From Bacillota bacterium (lineage in GTDB: Bacteria > Bacillota > Clostridia > Lachnospirales > Lachnospiraceae), in the NCBI GenBank assembly GCA_023395555.1, contig JAEWYQ010000035.1:1-47857 (forward strand): a DNA stretch of 47,857 nt. The letters run 5' to 3'. Of the stretch, positions 24,801 to 32,968 are shown piece after piece. The translations under genes and the position numbers were made by a program. Numbering within the stretch: position 1 is the stretch's first letter; every line of letters starts with the position of its first letter. Under the pieces are notes generated by a model. The model did no database searches, had not been told where the DNA came from, and worked only from the letters and a program-made list of their open reading frames with translations.

Positions 24801-26859
24801 CACCTGTCATTGGTTCGAGGATCTGAAGAACAGTATCCCTTATGCGCGTGAATCCTTTAAGGGGAATGTGACCACAGGTGATTTCGAATTTGCCTGCTAC
24901 AGTTATTTTACGACCCAGCAGGCCGTACTGGAGACGGGGCAGAGTATCGGGGAGCTTTTCTCAGAGAATGAGGCAGCCCTGGCTTTTGCTAAGAAAACAG
25001 GGAATCTCCATGGGCTCCAAAGCTATCTCAGCTATACGCAGCTGTATAAGGCGCTGAAGGGAACGACAAATTCCTGGGGAAGCTTTGAGGACGATGGTTT
25101 CCGTGAGGAGGAGCACCTTGAGAATATACACACCAATCTCATGGCCCGGTGCTACTTTTATATTCTGCGGGCCCTGTCCGCCGCCATTTACCTGGATTAC
25201 GACAAAGTATATGAATTGACGGAAGCGGCGGTGCCGGTGCTTCCGGCAATTACCGGCTTTTATCCCCTGGCCCTTCATAATTTCCTCCACTCCCTCTCCA
25301 TCTGCAAGCGGATGGAAAAGGAGGATTGCGGCAGTGAAGAGAGGAAGAGGCTTCATGAGGTGCTGGATCAAAACCAGAAATGGCTGCAGGAAAGAGCGGC
25401 GGATGCTCCCGGTAATTTTATGCACTTATACAGCGCTGTCAAAGCGGAATTAGCGGGCTTTGGCGGCAGCGCAATTGAATCGGTCATGCTCTATGAGAAA
25501 GCGATTCGGGAAGCGGAAATGAGCAACAGACCCTACCATTATGCGATTATCTGTGAGCTGGCCGCCCAGCGTTTTCTAAAGCTCAACAGTCCGAAAACCG
25601 CAGCTAATTTTTTAAGAGAGGCATATGCAACATACCTTGCCTGGGATGCGGACGGAAAAGCCCGGCAGCTTAAGGAGAACAATGAGGGGCTGTTTCATGT
25701 AAGTGCCATTAGTAAAAGGAATCACGGCATCATGTCCCTGAGCGGCACTTCCGTGACCAGATCCAATATTGACTTCAATGCTCTGATTACTGCCTCCCAG
25801 ACGATTTCGGAAGAAATCAACCAGGAGGCTATCCTGGAGAAGCTTATCCAGATTCTGCTGGAGGTTTCCGGGGCGCAGGTTATTTATTATATAACGAAAA
25901 ATGAAGAGGGCAGATTTATCATCCGTGCGGAGGGGCATTCGGAAGGCGGGAAGAAATGCAGTATAGAGAAACGTGCGGTGGAAACGGACTGTATCTCTCT
26001 GCGGATCTTGAATTATGCGGACCGGACCAGGGAAACGGTTGTGCTGGATGATGCGTCGGTTTCCAATATGTTTAAGCTGAATGACTATGTCCTGGCCTGC
26101 GGCTCCAAGTCGATTCTGTGCATGCCGGTGATTAATAAGAGAGATTTGAAAGGCTTGCTGTATCTGGAAAATAAGCTGATTGAAGGAGCTTTTGACAAGA
26201 AGCGTCTGGAGGCTCTGACCACCATTGCCTCCCAGCTGGCGATTTCTCTTGAAAATGCTTATCTCTACAGCAATCTCAAGTTTCTGGTAGACAATAAGAC
26301 GAAGGAGTTGAGGGAAGAGATCGGAATTCGTAAGCTTGCGGAGAAGCGCCTTCAGCACATGGCAAACCATGACAGTCTGACGAATCTGCCCAACCGGCGG
26401 ATGTTCCAGAATTTTCTGGAGCACTCCCTGGAGGCGGCGTCTTATGATAAAAGTATTATTGCGGTTTTGTTCGTCGATCTGGACGGCTTCAAGTCGGTGA
26501 ATGACTATTATGGGCATGAGAAGGGCGACCTTGTTCTGGTTACGATTGCCGAGAGGCTGCTGGATACCATCAGAGGCTGTGATATGGTCTCCAGGCTGGG
26601 GGGAGATGAGTTCATCCTGGTAATTGAGAACGTGAAAAGCAAAAACGCAATTGAAAAGCTGTGCCAGCGGATTATTGATACCATTGGCGAACCCATCCAA
26701 ATTGATGAGGATGGAACGAAGGTAGTGGTCACTTCCAGCATAGGCATCTGCCTGTCGAAGCAGAACGGAAGTAAGGTGGAAGAGTTGATCAGCAATTCCG
26801 ACCGGGCTATGTATGTCGCAAAGGAAAGGGGCAAGAATCAATATAGTTTTTACTATTAA
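21838..26859 (+). CDS. Giant signalling protein: Ser/Thr kinase, AAA ATPase, helical repeats, GAF, GGDEF
   Basis: Residues 1-275 form a protein kinase with the ATP lysine K37, the catalytic HKDLTPSN (127-134) and DFG (148-150). LYGREEE at about 300 starts an AAA/ORC-like ATPase with Walker A GQSGVGKTS (329-337) and an FIDDIHLANS Walker B near 460. Residues about 690-1290 are all-helical, TPR-like. A GAF domain covers about 1310-1480. A short coiled coil leads to a GGDEF domain with GGDEF at 1588-1592 and an RxxD inhibition site (RGCD) five residues before it, so it should make cyclic di-GMP. Kinase-AAA-GAF proteins usually end in a histidine kinase; here a cyclase takes that place. No membrane span. 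The gene is monocistronic with a TAAAAT -10-like box upstream and a terminator after it. Confidence 0.9.
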   Translation: MINTSEQYRIQEYIQGTESSEIYKAIDSLTGEPVILKTINTETMSPKALAKLRNEYNILQKLKSGYVPRAIDFVKLDQTFFLVMEYCGGVSLSQYIKERRMSVKEFLHLAIEIVGGLSEIHKAGIIHKDLTPSNIIYNPRTRKITIVDFGISAEFSFEKPLMVDPSASEGTLFYISPEQTGRMNCPVDFRTDFYSLGITLFEMLCGRRPFDSASPAELIYDHVARVPLAARMVNSEVPEMLSRMIFKLMTKMPENRYLSTEGILFDLKKCLAYYDEIYEIPEFQMGLGDYYDRIEIPHKLYGREEESVVLEEAYHSILKGGRCAVFISGQSGVGKTSLVGEVYKHVLESNGIMISGKFDQYHRDIPYYALFQLVGNYCDAILSENENTIAIWRKCISEALGQDAVLLVDKVPRLALIIGQPQPLPELSPVEAGIRFKAAVQRMLAAVASPLQPVVIFIDDIHLANSESMDILGEIMSNEDISGLMLVACYRDNEVDSGHPVNLSLNRMKQREINVRHLSLSGLTLSAVTRMLSDTLNSSTDKVMELAGIAYSKTHGNPFYIKQFLMLCHRDGMIRLGGPGRDWSWDLDAIKVCPAKENVIDFLTRNTDQLSEETVSLLSIGACGGQSFSTGFLAGISGMEQEEISRLLKPAVTIEVIYPIQNDDGDSAWIRFQFAHDRFQQLFYTILPEDRRSDIHYALAKCYEEGRYCTGGNEDIQFYMADNYAKAFERISPAKEKKRVAGILLKTARAATLLASYDMAARYLEQIIGFLEQAADNEDALQAEEEFIFSVYAAYHLVLCGLSRYEEADEIYRQLQRLTAAPVDLTESCCLQAVSLSNRGRYRDAFFLGIGLLETLGVHFPEEDLYPTTLAEIEEYYAEFRGRNYEGTLAEDKKEFAIARILNRIAAASFFCDPLYSSWTIITSARRSLVYGYTPDGLQLYASLMHVLVPFRNDYKRAYEAACAAKRVAEQGGYKNELYRVYHVFSLFTCHWFEDLKNSIPYARESFKGNVTTGDFEFACYSYFTTQQAVLETGQSIGELFSENEAALAFAKKTGNLHGLQSYLSYTQLYKALKGTTNSWGSFEDDGFREEEHLENIHTNLMARCYFYILRALSAAIYLDYDKVYELTEAAVPVLPAITGFYPLALHNFLHSLSICKRMEKEDCGSEERKRLHEVLDQNQKWLQERAADAPGNFMHLYSAVKAELAGFGGSAIESVMLYEKAIREAEMSNRPYHYAIICELAAQRFLKLNSPKTAANFLREAYATYLAWDADGKARQLKENNEGLFHVSAISKRNHGIMSLSGTSVTRSNIDFNALITASQTISEEINQEAILEKLIQILLEVSGAQVIYYITKNEEGRFIIRAEGHSEGGKKCSIEKRAVETDCISLRILNYADRTRETVVLDDASVSNMFKLNDYVLACGSKSILCMPVINKRDLKGLLYLENKLIEGAFDKKRLEALTTIASQLAISLENAYLYSNLKFLVDNKTKELREEIGIRKLAEKRLQHMANHDSLTNLPNRRMFQNFLEHSLEAASYDKSIIAVLFVDLDGFKSVNDYYGHEKGDLVLVTIAERLLDTIRGCDMVSRLGGDEFILVIENVKSKNAIEKLCQRIIDTIGEPIQIDEDGTKVVVTSSIGICLSKQNGSKVEELISNSDRAMYVAKERGKNQYSFYY

Positions 26860-26878
26860 TTTATAAACGCAGCTTAGA

Positions 26879-26917
26879 AGACTATCCATTTGATTAATAG
26901 CGGATAGTCTATCTTTA
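26879..26917 (+). terminator. Intrinsic terminator after the kinase-GGDEF gene
   Basis: AGACTATCC pairs perfectly with GGATAGTCT (26902-26910) over a 14-base loop and is followed by ATCTTTAAA. The T-run is short, so it may be leaky, and the GH2 gene starts only 16 bases later. Confidence 0.65.
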
Positions 26918-26932
26918 AATGGGGGAGATTTT

Positions 26933-29767
26933 ATGAAGAAGACAGATTTAAGCGGCAGATGGGAGTTCTGCCTGGATGGGGAGAAGAAAGGGATTGGGAA
27001 GGGGTATTATGGAATCCGTCTGGCGGATAATATTCTTCTGCCGGGGACCGTTTCTGAGGCGGGGAAGGGGATACCTTCCCAGGAGGAACAGACCGGCTAT
27101 CTGACCGATCCATATTTGTTTGAAGGATATGCCTGGTATTCCAGGGAGATCGAGTTTGAAGGAGAACAGGCGGAAGAAGTGTATCTGGTCCTGGAAAGAA
27201 CCAGAATCTCACATGTCTGGCTGGGAAATCAGTATATGGGAAGCAATGACAGCTTGTGTACGGCTCATCGTTATCGTCTCACTCCCTATGCGGCAGGAAA
27301 GAAGAAGCTTACCATCATGATTGATAACACTTCCTATCCGGTCAAGGGAGGGCATATGACCTCTCCTGATACCCAGACGAACTGGAACGGGATCACAGGG
27401 GAAATCTATCTTGAAAAATGCAGCCGAATTCGTCTGACAGGAGTGCAGATCTATCCTGACGCTGCCGGAAAGCGGATTAATACGAGGGTTAAGCTGTGCG
27501 GCACGGCCCATGGCATTCTGACAGCCTGGGTTACGGATGGGGAGCGGATCTTTCCCCAGAGGGAATATACTCTGGAGGAGGGAGAGAACAATTTTTTCTA
27601 TGATATGGATGAAACGGCCATAGCCTGGAGCGAACATACGCCCCATTTATATCAACTGCAGTTATCCCTGCATAGCGACAGGGGGCTGGAGGAGAACAGC
27701 AGCCATTCCTTTGGCCTGCGGGATTTTAAAGCGGCGGGCAGATATTTTGAGATCAATGGAGTTCGTACCTTCCTGAGGGGCAAGCACGATGGAATGATCT
27801 TCCCGCTGACCGGATATGCGCCTGCCGACACGGAGAGCTGGCTGAAGGTTATGACGATGGCAAAGCAGTATGGCATCAATCATTATCGCTTTCATACCTG
27901 CTGCCCGCCGGAGGCGGCCTTTGCCGCGGCAGATCAGCTGGGCATCTATATGGAGCCGGAGCTGCCCTTCTGGGGAACCGTAACCCGGGAGGGAGAGGAG
28001 GGGCATGATGCACAGGCCCAGCAATATCTCATCGATGAGGGCTTCCGTATTCTGGATGAGTTTGGAAATCATCCTTCCTTTGTTATGATGTCCCTGGGAA
28101 ATGAACTTTGGGGAAGCAGGGAACGGCTGGATGAAATCCTCCTGGGATACCGCCGCCATGATTCGAGGCATTTGTATACCCAGGGCTCCAACAATTTTCA
28201 ATTTATGCCCTGTATTCTTGAAAATGAGGATTTTTACTGTGGTGTGCGTTTTTCCAGAGGCAGGCTGTTCCGGGGTTCCTATGCAATGTGCGATGCTCCC
28301 CAGGGACATATTCAGACGAAGGCGCCGGATACGGTCTATAATTATGACCAGATGATCCGGCCGGACATCCGGGGAGAGAATCCTGCGGCGGATATGCCGG
28401 TAAAGGCTTCTATGGCAGGAGGAGAGGTGGAGATCCAGTATGGCACAGGAATTAAAACCGTAAAGGCAGAGGCGGTTGAGGAACTGATTCCTGAGATACC
28501 GGTGGTGTCCCATGAAATAGGACAGTATGCCATGTATCCTGATTTTTCAGAAATTGCTAAATATACCGGAGTATTGAAGGCGCGGAATCTGGAAGTATTC
28601 CAAAGGAGACTGGAGGAGAAGATGCTGCTCTTTATGGCAGATGATTTCTTCCGGGCATCAGGAAGATTTGCCGCAGAATGCTATAAGGCAGAGTTGGAAA
28701 CCGCCTTGAGAAGTAAAGAGCTGGCGGGTTTTCAGATACTGGATCTTCAGGACTTTACCGGCCAGGGGACAGCGCTGGTCGGCATCTTGAATTCCTTTAT
28801 GGAGAGCAAGGGGATCCTGTCGGACCGTCAATGGAGGCAGTTCTGCTCCGATGGAGTTCTCCTGGCGGAATTGCCGGGAATGGTGTATGCCGCCGGAGAG
28901 AAGATACGGGCCGGTATGAAGCTGACTGTTTTTCGGCGGGAGAAAATCAGGAATCCGAAGGTGGTGCTGTCCCTTTCGAATGAGGAGGGAGAGCTTCTGA
29001 CCCAGGTGAATCAGGAACAGGGAGAATATTTTGGAGGAGTATTTCAGTTGAGCGACTTCCTTTTGGAATTACCTGTAAGGAAGCGTCCCGAAAGGCTGGA
29101 GCTGAACCTTTCTCTGGAGGGTACAGAGATTTGTAACTGCTATACACTATGGATTTACCCCAAGGATTTGCCAAAAAGCCCATCTGATCCGGCAGTAGGG
29201 ACAGGGGAACAGGAGGATGTTCTGATCACCGGGAACACAGGGGCGGCATGTCAGGAGCTCCGGCAGGGCAGGAAAGTGCTGCTGTACCCGGAAAAGCTCA
29301 GTGATGGAAACTCCCTTCCGGGAACCTATTGTACGGATTTCTGGTGCTACCCGATGTTTCGCTCCATCTCCGAAGGCATGAAAAAACCGGTTCCGGTGGG
29401 AACCCATGGTCTTTTCATCCATAAAGAAAAACCGGTATTCGAATATTTTCCCGTGCGGGAATATACTACCCCGCAGTGGTATGACATCGTTACCGGTTCC
29501 AGAGCTCTGATTCTGGATGAATATAATATTAAGCCGCTGGTTTGGACCATTGATAATTTTGAACGCAACCATCGGTTGGGAAATCTGCTGGAGCTGAGGG
29601 TGGGCAGCGGCAGGCTGTTGATCTGTACCAGGGATTTGCGGGGGCTTCCCGGCAGCCTCCCTGCCAGATGGCTGGAATACAGCATCCTTCATTATATGAG
29701 CTCCGCGGACTTTAATCCGGAGGCGGAGCTGGGGGAGGAAGAATTGCTGGATATTCTAAACAGATGA
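26933..29767 (+). CDS. Glycoside hydrolase family 2 protein
   Basis: The 944-aa enzyme has the three GH2 domains in order: a sugar-binding jelly roll (about 5-160, including WYSREIEF and NWNGITGEIYL), an Ig-like domain (about 165-275), and a TIM barrel with NHYRFHTCCPPEAAF. The acid/base glutamate lies in SLGNELWG (E391) and the probable nucleophile in VSHEIGQY (E528). About 380 more residues follow, with LDLQDFTGQGTALVGILN and further beta-sandwich domains, as in large GH2 enzymes of gut clostridia. No signal peptide, so it acts in the cytosol. Activity could be beta-galactosidase, beta-glucuronidase or beta-mannosidase-like; I cannot decide. GGGGGAG precedes the ATG. No transporter gene accompanies it. 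Confidence 0.87.
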   Translation: MKKTDLSGRWEFCLDGEKKGIGKGYYGIRLADNILLPGTVSEAGKGIPSQEEQTGYLTDPYLFEGYAWYSREIEFEGEQAEEVYLVLERTRISHVWLGNQYMGSNDSLCTAHRYRLTPYAAGKKKLTIMIDNTSYPVKGGHMTSPDTQTNWNGITGEIYLEKCSRIRLTGVQIYPDAAGKRINTRVKLCGTAHGILTAWVTDGERIFPQREYTLEEGENNFFYDMDETAIAWSEHTPHLYQLQLSLHSDRGLEENSSHSFGLRDFKAAGRYFEINGVRTFLRGKHDGMIFPLTGYAPADTESWLKVMTMAKQYGINHYRFHTCCPPEAAFAAADQLGIYMEPELPFWGTVTREGEEGHDAQAQQYLIDEGFRILDEFGNHPSFVMMSLGNELWGSRERLDEILLGYRRHDSRHLYTQGSNNFQFMPCILENEDFYCGVRFSRGRLFRGSYAMCDAPQGHIQTKAPDTVYNYDQMIRPDIRGENPAADMPVKASMAGGEVEIQYGTGIKTVKAEAVEELIPEIPVVSHEIGQYAMYPDFSEIAKYTGVLKARNLEVFQRRLEEKMLLFMADDFFRASGRFAAECYKAELETALRSKELAGFQILDLQDFTGQGTALVGILNSFMESKGILSDRQWRQFCSDGVLLAELPGMVYAAGEKIRAGMKLTVFRREKIRNPKVVLSLSNEEGELLTQVNQEQGEYFGGVFQLSDFLLELPVRKRPERLELNLSLEGTEICNCYTLWIYPKDLPKSPSDPAVGTGEQEDVLITGNTGAACQELRQGRKVLLYPEKLSDGNSLPGTYCTDFWCYPMFRSISEGMKKPVPVGTHGLFIHKEKPVFEYFPVREYTTPQWYDIVTGSRALILDEYNIKPLVWTIDNFERNHRLGNLLELRVGSGRLLICTRDLRGLPGSLPARWLEYSILHYMSSADFNPEAELGEEELLDILNR

Positions 29768-30190
29768 ACCGGAAAGACGATTGCGCTTTTTGGGATCTTC
29801 CCGTTCAATCCGCATGGTAATTGCCTTACCGTAGAGCGCAGGATCATGCAAGACTGTCTTCCAAGGTATGGTCGGCAAGCTCCATGGTAAGGGTTTTCGA
29901 TACGAAGTCAACGGCGGCAGAGGAGACGCCGTCCAGCTTGTTGATATCCCGTTCGATTTTGGCGGCACAGTTGCGGAGCTGATGTGAAATAGAAGACTTG
30001 GTCATACCCGGAAGGACTGCGATATCGCAGACGCAGAACGATTTAAACTGATTTATGAAATATTTACTTATGGCCGGTAATGTGTTATCATTAAATATAG
30101 TTAATTGCGGATTTTAAGTTATGTCTCCCCCCCCCTTTAATTCATTAACCACACAGGATAAAACAATATTGATGAACAGGAGAGCTGCAG
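29768..30190 (+). other. Intergenic region with decayed genes and a C9 run
   Basis: Most of the stretch (to about 30068) is the minus-strand ArsR/HMA remnant listed separately. The rest is AT-rich and contains a run of nine C residues at 30127-30135, about 55 bases before the PAS-GGDEF-EAL start, and the AGGAG ribosome site of that gene. I see no convincing promoter boxes. Confidence 0.6.
29844..30065 (-). pseudogene. Chimeric remnant of an ArsR (CadC-like) repressor and a heavy-metal P-type ATPase
   Basis: Reading the minus strand from about 30065 down, one open frame first gives an ArsR helix-turn-helix (CVCDIAVLPGMTKSSISHQLR), the DNA-binding core of CadC/ArsR repressors. It passes without a break into NCAAKIERDINKLDGVSSA, the metal-binding HMA domain that begins CadA/ZntA-type ATPases, and stops at TGA 29846-29844. 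A shifted frame continues with ITMRIEREDPKKR to the end of the GH2 gene. Neither half is complete: the repressor lacks its start and C-terminus, and the ATPase lacks all membrane and catalytic domains. The simplest reading is a cad-type repressor-ATPase locus collapsed by internal deletion and then frameshifted. Confidence 0.72.
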
Positions 30191-32968
30191 ATGGAGATAA
30201 CAGAAGAATTCTATAACTCAGTGATTGATAATATGATGAATGGGTTTGCCTATCACAGCATTATAACGGATAACGACGGCAACCCTATTGATTATAGATA
30301 CATTCAAGTAAATCGGGCATTTGAGGAATTTACAGGTTTGAGGCGGGAAGACATCCTTGGCAGGACGCTCCGCGAGTTTATGCCCTCCATCGATCACGAT
30401 TCCCTCAGCTGGGTTAAATTTTTTGGCGAGGTTGCCTTAAGCGGGAACCCTAATGTTACCGAGCAATACTCCCAGGCCTTTGATAGATGGTATTCTGTCA
30501 GTGCCTTTTGCCCTCAGATAGGATATTTTATTGCGGTGTTTGTTGATATTACGGAGCTGAAGGAGCAGGCACATAAGCTGCAGATGAAGCATCAGGAGCT
30601 GAGGAAGGTATATAAAGGGCAGTCGCAGCTCTATCGGGAGCTGCAGGAGAAAAATGAACAGCTGCTTGCCGCCCAGAAGGAAATAGAGAGAAATGAACGC
30701 CGCCTGAGCAAGGCCCAGCAGATCGCACATGTGGGCAACTGGGAGGTGGATTTGGCGACGGGCCGGTTCTGGGCCTCCGACGAGACACGGCGTATCTATG
30801 AGATTGACGGACCCCGGCGGGATATTGATTTTAAGGAAGTAATTGAAAAATATGCGGGACAGAATCCGGATGAACTCAGGGAATATGTGAGAAGCTTCCT
30901 GGAGGAAGGTATCGGCTCTGACATGAAGGTAGAGATCCGTACGGTCAAAGGTACGGTTAAACATATTCATTCCCTGCTGGAGACGGAGAAGGATGCCAAG
31001 GGAAAGCACACCCGCCTTCTTGGTGTGGTAAGGGACATTACCAAGGATGTGGCGGATGAGCTGGAGCTGAAGAATAAGAACGATGAATTGAGCTCGCTTT
31101 ATGAGGAGCTTCTTGCCTCCGAGGAGGAGCTGAGGCAGCAAAATGACGAGCTGCTCCAGAAGAAGGAAGAAATCACGGCCCTTTATGAGGAACTGTTATC
31201 CCAGGAGGAAGAGCTCCGAAGCAATTATAGCCAGTTAAATGACAGCATGGTCCGTTTGAATAAGATGGAGGAGACCAACAAGCTCATCATTGAGGCAACC
31301 TCGGAGGGCGTATGGCAATATGATATAGCGGAGGACAGATATACCATTTCCAGCCAGTTTGCCGAGGGGCTTGGATACCAGACGGAGAATTTCCCCAGTA
31401 TCTATTACCTGGATCGTATCATTCATCCCGAGGACAGGGAATATTCCAGTCAGGTTCTTTCCGCTTATCTTTCCGGTAAAGCGCCTAAATATGAGGTGGA
31501 ATTCCGGTTTATCTGCAAGGATGGCTCCCACCGGTGGGTTAAGTCCTCCGGTAAGGTGTTAAGGGACACGAAGGGAAAGCCTTATTTGATGGCCGGTTCC
31601 TTTATTGATATTACCAGGATGAAGGAGCAGCAGAGCAAATTGGAGCATCTGGCTTACCATGATATGCTGACGGATCTGCCCAACCGGACTCTCTTTTTGA
31701 AGGAAATGGAGCAGGCCCAGTTAAGGGCGGACAGGGAAAAACATAAACTGGCCGTTATTTATATGGATCTGGATAATTTTAAAGATGTCAATGATATGCT
31801 GGGACACAGCACCGGTGACCGGCTTCTTCAGATTATGGCGGACCGGCTTCGGGGACTTGTTTCAGGACAGGAGATAGTGACCAGGCTGGGAGGGGATGAA
31901 TTTGCCATCCTTCTTGTTGATATTAACAGTGAGCAGGAAGCCTATCATTACTGCCTCAGAATGAAAGAAAGTGTGTTAAAGCCTTTTGAGTTCAATGGCT
32001 ATCGCTTGAATATCAGCCCGAGCATGGGAGTTGTCATGTATCCCGACATCACGGGCAGCAGTGAGGATCTGCTGAAGAACGCCGATGTGGCAATGTACCG
32101 TGCCAAGAATATGGGAAAGAATAATATTCAGTTTTACCGGGACAGCATACGTACGGATATCTTAAAGCGGATGACCATAGAGAGTCATCTGAGGGAGGCT
32201 CTGCACCAGGAGCGTTTTACCTTGAATTATCAGCCCCAGATCTGTCTGAAAAACGGAAAAATCAGGGGCTTTGAGGCTTTGGTCCGATGGACGGATGAGG
32301 AATTGGGAGTGCTTTCCCCGGCTGAATTCATTCCTATTGCAGAGGGAAGCGGTCTGATTGTACCCATGGGGGAATGGATTCTGTATGAAGCCTGCCGTCA
32401 GGCTAAGGAGTTCTGCTGCTATGGCATTGATTTTCTGATCTCGGTTAATATTTCGGCAATTCAGTTAAAGCAGACGGATTTTGTCCATAAGGTAAAGAAG
32501 ATTCTCAATGCGACCGGGCTTCCCGCACGGCATTTGGAGCTGGAAGTGACCGAGACCATGATGATCAGCTCCTTTGATTCCAGTATTATCATGCTGGAGG
32601 AGCTTCGGGGGCTGGGGATCAAGATATCTCTGGATGACTTTGGGACAGGCTACTCCTCTCTGAGTTATTTGAAAAAGCTTCCCATTGATGTCCTTAAGAT
32701 AGACAGGAGCTTCATCCACGATCTGGACAGCGAACAGTTTAAGAATGCAATTACCGGTGCGATTATTTCCCTGGTACATGAGCTGGATATCGAGGTAATT
32801 GCAGAGGGAGTGGAGACTGGCAAGCAGCTGGAGTACCTGCATCAGTGCGGCTGTGACAGTATCCAGGGGTATCTTATGAGCAAGCCTGTGCCGGCCTGGA
32901 ATGTCCCCGCCTTATTTGAACGGGATTTTGCCAAAGAGCTTGGGATTAAGGAAGCGGAACAGCCATGA
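30191..32968 (+). CDS. PAS-PAS-PAS-GGDEF-EAL cyclic di-GMP enzyme
   Basis: The 925-aa protein has a PAS domain at about 5-125, a coiled coil, a second PAS at about 175-288, a long coiled coil (EELLASEEELRQQNDELL-type heptads, 290-360), a third PAS at about 365-478, a GGDEF domain (GGDEF at 567-571) and an EAL domain (FEALVRW, with EAL at 695-697). EAL metal and catalytic motifs are all present: VNISAIQL, ELEVTETM, DDFGTGYSSL and AEGVE. The phosphodiesterase side therefore should be active. The cyclase lacks an RxxD inhibition site. No membrane span: a cytosolic sensor. Its TGA overlaps the start of the TetM-like/Rae1-like gene, so translation of the two is coupled. Confidence 0.93.
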   Translation: MEITEEFYNSVIDNMMNGFAYHSIITDNDGNPIDYRYIQVNRAFEEFTGLRREDILGRTLREFMPSIDHDSLSWVKFFGEVALSGNPNVTEQYSQAFDRWYSVSAFCPQIGYFIAVFVDITELKEQAHKLQMKHQELRKVYKGQSQLYRELQEKNEQLLAAQKEIERNERRLSKAQQIAHVGNWEVDLATGRFWASDETRRIYEIDGPRRDIDFKEVIEKYAGQNPDELREYVRSFLEEGIGSDMKVEIRTVKGTVKHIHSLLETEKDAKGKHTRLLGVVRDITKDVADELELKNKNDELSSLYEELLASEEELRQQNDELLQKKEEITALYEELLSQEEELRSNYSQLNDSMVRLNKMEETNKLIIEATSEGVWQYDIAEDRYTISSQFAEGLGYQTENFPSIYYLDRIIHPEDREYSSQVLSAYLSGKAPKYEVEFRFICKDGSHRWVKSSGKVLRDTKGKPYLMAGSFIDITRMKEQQSKLEHLAYHDMLTDLPNRTLFLKEMEQAQLRADREKHKLAVIYMDLDNFKDVNDMLGHSTGDRLLQIMADRLRGLVSGQEIVTRLGGDEFAILLVDINSEQEAYHYCLRMKESVLKPFEFNGYRLNISPSMGVVMYPDITGSSEDLLKNADVAMYRAKNMGKNNIQFYRDSIRTDILKRMTIESHLREALHQERFTLNYQPQICLKNGKIRGFEALVRWTDEELGVLSPAEFIPIAEGSGLIVPMGEWILYEACRQAKEFCCYGIDFLISVNISAIQLKQTDFVHKVKKILNATGLPARHLELEVTETMMISSFDSSIIMLEELRGLGIKISLDDFGTGYSSLSYLKKLPIDVLKIDRSFIHDLDSEQFKNAITGAIISLVHELDIEVIAEGVETGKQLEYLHQCGCDSIQGYLMSKPVPAWNVPALFERDFAKELGIKEAEQP

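Noticed and set aside
25612..26889. 425-codon minus-strand open frame opposite the GAF-GGDEF region
   Set aside because: It mirrors intact conserved GAF and GGDEF domains on the plus strand and its translation shows no family features; it is a shadow of codon bias.
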